Position numbers and translations under genes: made by a program. A DNA stretch of 44,575 nucleotides. Source: Verrucomicrobiota bacterium. GTDB lineage: Bacteria; Verrucomicrobiota; Verrucomicrobiia; Opitutales; Opitutaceae. The notes under the pieces were generated by a model. It had not been told where the DNA came from. It saw only the letters and a program-made list of their open reading frames with translations, and did no database searches. The DNA lies in NCBI GenBank assembly GCA_023386835.1, contig JAEWIY010000138.1, positions 1 through 44,575 of the forward strand, read 5' to 3'. Positions 43,414 to 44,575 of this stretch are shown here, piece after piece (the first letter of the stretch is position 1; every line of letters begins with the position of its first letter).

Positions 43414-44532
43414 TCAGCCCCCATAGCCCAAATGCTCGAGACACGGCGCCGCCGCGGCATTCACACGGGCACGCGTGTCGTCATCCAGGGGCGCAAAGCG
43501 GTTCTTCTCGTATCCGCGGAGGGACGACGTGTACCGCTCGAGTGCCGGGCGCATCGCCTCGAATTCGCCCAAACCCAGCGTTGCGTACGTTTGTTCCACC
43601 GATCCGATCGGATCCTGTTCCAATTGTTGAAACGACAGTTCGTGAAACCGGTCGGCCGGAATAAGGGGCCGATCGCGAAAGAACGCATCAAAGACCATTC
43701 GGTAGCGGCCCAGCACCTCCGATTCGAGTCGCTCCGGATTCGGGCGCTGGAGATACGTGTGCCAGAGCACGGTGTGGTAGAAGTGCAGCTGGCTGCGATA
43801 CACGTCGTGTGGATGGCGGTGGATATGGACAAACCGGGCGTCCGGAAACAACTCGAGCAGCAGCCGGATGCGCGCAGTGTGCGGCGGCGATTTCAGCAGC
43901 AACGTGCGGTCGGCTCCGTAGTGGTACAGCAACTTCTGACAAAACCAGCGCTGCGCCTCCTGCCATTCCCGCGCGGCCTCAGGCTCGCCGTCAAACGTCA
44001 GGAATCGCTCGTAATGTGCCATGCGCTGCGGAAACGACATGCCGAGATAGAGCGAACGCAGGCTCAGCAGCGCCGGCGCAAACTCCTCCTCCTGCGGCGA
44101 GGAAAAGCTGAGCGCCATGTTGTCCATCAGCCGCTTGGGCGGCACCATCCAGGCAAACCGGCGCGCCCGCGTTTTCTCGGTGCTGAGGAACGTGGCGGGG
44201 TTAACCACCTGGTACGTGTTCGCGAAGGCGAAACGTGGATCCAGGGCCAGCAGGTTGTGCAGGTGCGTGGTGCCGCTGCGCCAGTGGCCGAGGATGAACA
44301 CCGGCGGGTGTCGCACCGGCGTGGCCGCGATGCCGGCGCCATGACGACGTTCTTCACCCCACGCCGACAGGCTGTTCAGCACACTGCAGGCGGTGATGAA
44401 CGCAGCGCGGTGCCAATACACCGGCGAAACGGCGAATCGGTTCTCCCGCAACAGCCGCCACCATGCGCCCGCCGTGATGCCGGCCAGGTAGTTGTGGCCG
44501 AGACTCCAACGGTGCGGCAGCGAAGCGGACAT
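43414..44532 (-). CDS. PAPS-dependent sulfotransferase family protein
   Basis: A 372-aa protein. The 5'-phosphosulfate loop is FILGHWRSGTTHLHNLL (about 79-95) and the 3'-phosphate site is VHIHRHPHDVYRSQ. LLKSPPHTARI is the conserved catalytic-region segment. No signal peptide is present. The family sulfates hydroxyls of sugars, lipids or small molecules with PAPS. The start ATG at 44532 follows a GAGCGAG-like weak ribosome-binding site. Pairing with a P450 that could create the hydroxyl suggests sequential hydroxylation and sulfation of one product (inference). Confidence 0.9.
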   Translation of the reverse strand: MSASLPHRWSLGHNYLAGITAGAWWRLLRENRFAVSPVYWHRAAFITACSVLNSLSAWGEERRHGAGIAATPVRHPPVFILGHWRSGTTHLHNLLALDPRFAFANTYQVVNPATFLSTEKTRARRFAWMVPPKRLMDNMALSFSSPQEEEFAPALLSLRSLYLGMSFPQRMAHYERFLTFDGEPEAAREWQEAQRWFCQKLLYHYGADRTLLLKSPPHTARIRLLLELFPDARFVHIHRHPHDVYRSQLHFYHTVLWHTYLQRPNPERLESEVLGRYRMVFDAFFRDRPLIPADRFHELSFQQLEQDPIGSVEQTYATLGLGEFEAMRPALERYTSSLRGYEKNRFAPLDDDTRARVNAAAAPCLEHLGYGG

Positions 44533-44538
44533 ACTCGC

Positions 44539-44575
44539 TCAATGAGCAAGCGCCCGCGCTTCCGCGAGCCTGGAA
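44539..44575 (-). CDS. Possible 3' end of an upstream gene (cut by window edge)
   Basis: On the minus strand, 11 open codons (reading RLAEARALAH near the end) lead to a TGA 6 nt before the sulfotransferase start. The base composition is coding-like and the spacing is that of an operon. It is too short to identify. Confidence 0.3.
   Translation of the reverse strand, partial: SRLAEARALAH

Overview
The window is GC-rich, gene-dense chromosomal DNA from a Gram-negative bacterium. Kdo transferase (WaaA), a porin ending in Phe and a class I-type HMG-CoA reductase point to a diderm. The gene order HIT - PhoH - 7TM-HD phosphodiesterase - YbeY - DUF502 - RecO-like, followed by pyrR-pyrB-pyrC and thiL-tsaE, together with verrucomicrobial-looking proteins, suggests Verrucomicrobiota, probably the Opitutaceae. 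That assignment is inference from gene content; no rRNA or tRNA gene is present.

Layout. (1) 1-4299, minus strand: a phosphate-starvation operon, porin - pstS - pstC - pstA (cut by the window edge). PhoB-box-like direct repeats with an 11-nt period lie upstream of the porin and again upstream of pstC. (2) 4414-8477, minus: a SNF2 helicase behind waaA. (3) 8564-12832: an M16 metalloprotease (plus) convergent with fabF (minus) across a shared hairpin. (4) 12989-26610, plus: a run of 13 tightly packed genes, often with 4-nt or longer overlaps (HIT, phoH, pgpH-like, ybeY, DUF502, recO-like, a PD-(D/E)XK-XPD helicase fusion, pyrR, pyrB, pyrC, CPBP protease, thiL, tsaE). It ends in a heptanucleotide tandem repeat. 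(5) 26776-31983: a large Arg/Gly-rich disordered protein (minus), a catalase-superfamily protein that appears to lack the catalytic Asn, a DUF488 protein, a group III truncated haemoglobin behind a near-perfect FNR/Dnr box, and an Rnk-type GreA/GreB-domain protein.

(6) 32123-44532 is the most unusual part. Seven plus-strand genes in one tight operon encode HMG-CoA reductase, a UbiA-family prenyltransferase, a rifampin-phosphotransferase-like dikinase, a BtaA-like (DUF3419) aminocarboxypropyl transferase, a double-length phytol/dolichol-kinase-like membrane protein, a GNAT acyltransferase and an OleC-like acyl-AMP ligase. A convergent minus-strand pair encodes a sulfotransferase and a cytochrome P450. 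No standard terpene synthase, PKS or NRPS is present. The set reads as an undescribed pathway for an isoprenoid-linked, possibly amino-acid-headed and sulfated, lipid or metabolite. The product is unknown and this reading is inference from family membership and operon structure.

Few genes have a strong Shine-Dalgarno sequence, so several start choices are provisional and are flagged as such.
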